Assembly (NCBI GenBank): GCA_963855995.1
Contig: OY979730.1
Location: forward strand, 3,596,501-3,660,500
Direction: 5' to 3'
From: Muricea muricata
Taxonomy: Eukaryota > Cnidaria > Anthozoa > Malacalcyonacea > Plexauridae
DNA length: 64,000 nucleotides
The stretch's first letter is position 1, and each line of letters opens with the position of its first letter. The position numbers were made by a program, and so were the translations under genes. Of this stretch, positions 63,486-64,000 are shown one piece after another. The notes beneath the pieces are model-generated. The model was not told where the DNA came from. It was given only the letters and a program-made list of their open reading frames with translations, and did no database searches.

Positions 63486-64000
63486 TTTAACTTTAACTCT
63501 GTCCATATAGAATTGCCGTTTATTTTTCACAAGAACGTATTTTCATTTGAATACCCGTCACAAGCGGTATAATTACAAAGTAAAAATTTTTACCCTGCCA
63601 TGCCGCACAATGGTTTCATCTTTTGAAAACCAAATTTGTAAGCCAATTTAAAATTCAAATTCCTTTTTCGCAATATCAAATAAGTACAAGTCTTGCAAGC
63701 CAAGGAATGCGGAAAACACAAAACCGAAAATGGTTGATTTATTACTCGTTGTACGATGATACGAAACTATTCTAATGTTAGGGCTCGGGCACACTGTGTA
63801 CACCTTGATTCGATCTAATTTAGATCGATCTCGAACCGATTTGAAGCTGTCTGCGTGGAGTGTCCCATTTGCACAAAAACATCGGTGAGTCATGTGACAG
63901 ACTGACTCATAACAGCTAAACAAAGAGCTTAATGGCTCTAGAATTTAAACCGATTCGACACCACTTCTGGAGACGGTTTAGTTCAAATCGGCTAAATTGT
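63486..64000. promoter_or_regulatory. 5' flank of gene 2, homologous to 43177-43760
   Basis: This block is a duplicate of gene 1's upstream region, including the MITE with gatctaatttagatcgatct that runs to the window edge. Core promoter elements were not identified. Its co-duplication suggests both genes started with the same upstream control region (inference). Confidence 0.5.

Overview
This is an intron-rich, AT-rich animal genomic window. Exons are short with GT/AG borders, the receptors are phase-1 domain-shuffled genes, and the repeats are L2/CR1-like and R2-like LINEs, Penelope-like elements (PLEs), BEL/Pao, hAT, Kolobok-like and Tc1/mariner pieces. SUEL lectin, fucolectin-like (FTP), SRCR and F5/8C domains on one receptor, plus this repeat repertoire, suggest a cnidarian, probably an anthozoan. 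That assignment is an inference.

The backbone is two tandem, head-to-tail paralogous receptor genes, both on the minus strand. Exons were assembled by following splice sites and reading frame by hand; both models stay open end to end. Gene 1 (43176 down to 2244, 31 coding exons, 1691 aa) is signal peptide - SUEL lectin - FTP - SRCR - SRCR - F5/8C - FN3 - FN3 - membrane-proximal region - TM - juxtamembrane - two tyrosine-phosphatase domains. Gene 2 (63485 down to 45876, 12 coding exons, 916 aa) has the same signal peptide, SUEL, FTP, SRCR, SRCR, F5/8C, first FN3, TM and juxtamembrane exons. It lacks the second FN3 and the membrane-proximal exons. In place of the phosphatase it has one 3' exon with two YxxL-x9-YxxL (ITAM-like) tyrosine pairs. 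The two genes look like a paired receptor: similar ectodomains joined to opposing cytoplasmic outputs.

Layout: 1-2.2 kb, 3' flank of gene 1 with MITEs. 2.2-12.6 kb, phosphatase and juxtamembrane exons. 12.8-24.7 kb, TM and ectodomain exons, interrupted at 18.4-22.1 kb by an inverted PLE composite and a MITE. 24.7-37.1 kb, a 12.4 kb intron holding a decayed L2/CR1-like LINE, an R2-like LINE split by a PLE cluster between two (TA)n tracts, a mariner-type MITE and another R2-like fragment. 37.1-43.2 kb, SUEL and signal-peptide exons, with a 4.67 kb hAT transposon in intron 1. 43.2-45.9 kb, gene 1 promoter side and intergenic DNA. 45.9-63.5 kb, gene 2, with BEL/Pao, foldback mariner, hAT-type MITE, Kolobok-like and microsatellite insertions in its introns.

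Because the two genes are duplicates, several insertions in one copy have a readable empty site in the other (hAT, foldback mariner, 8-bp-TSD MITE). Five hammerhead-ribozyme-like motifs mark PLE ends.
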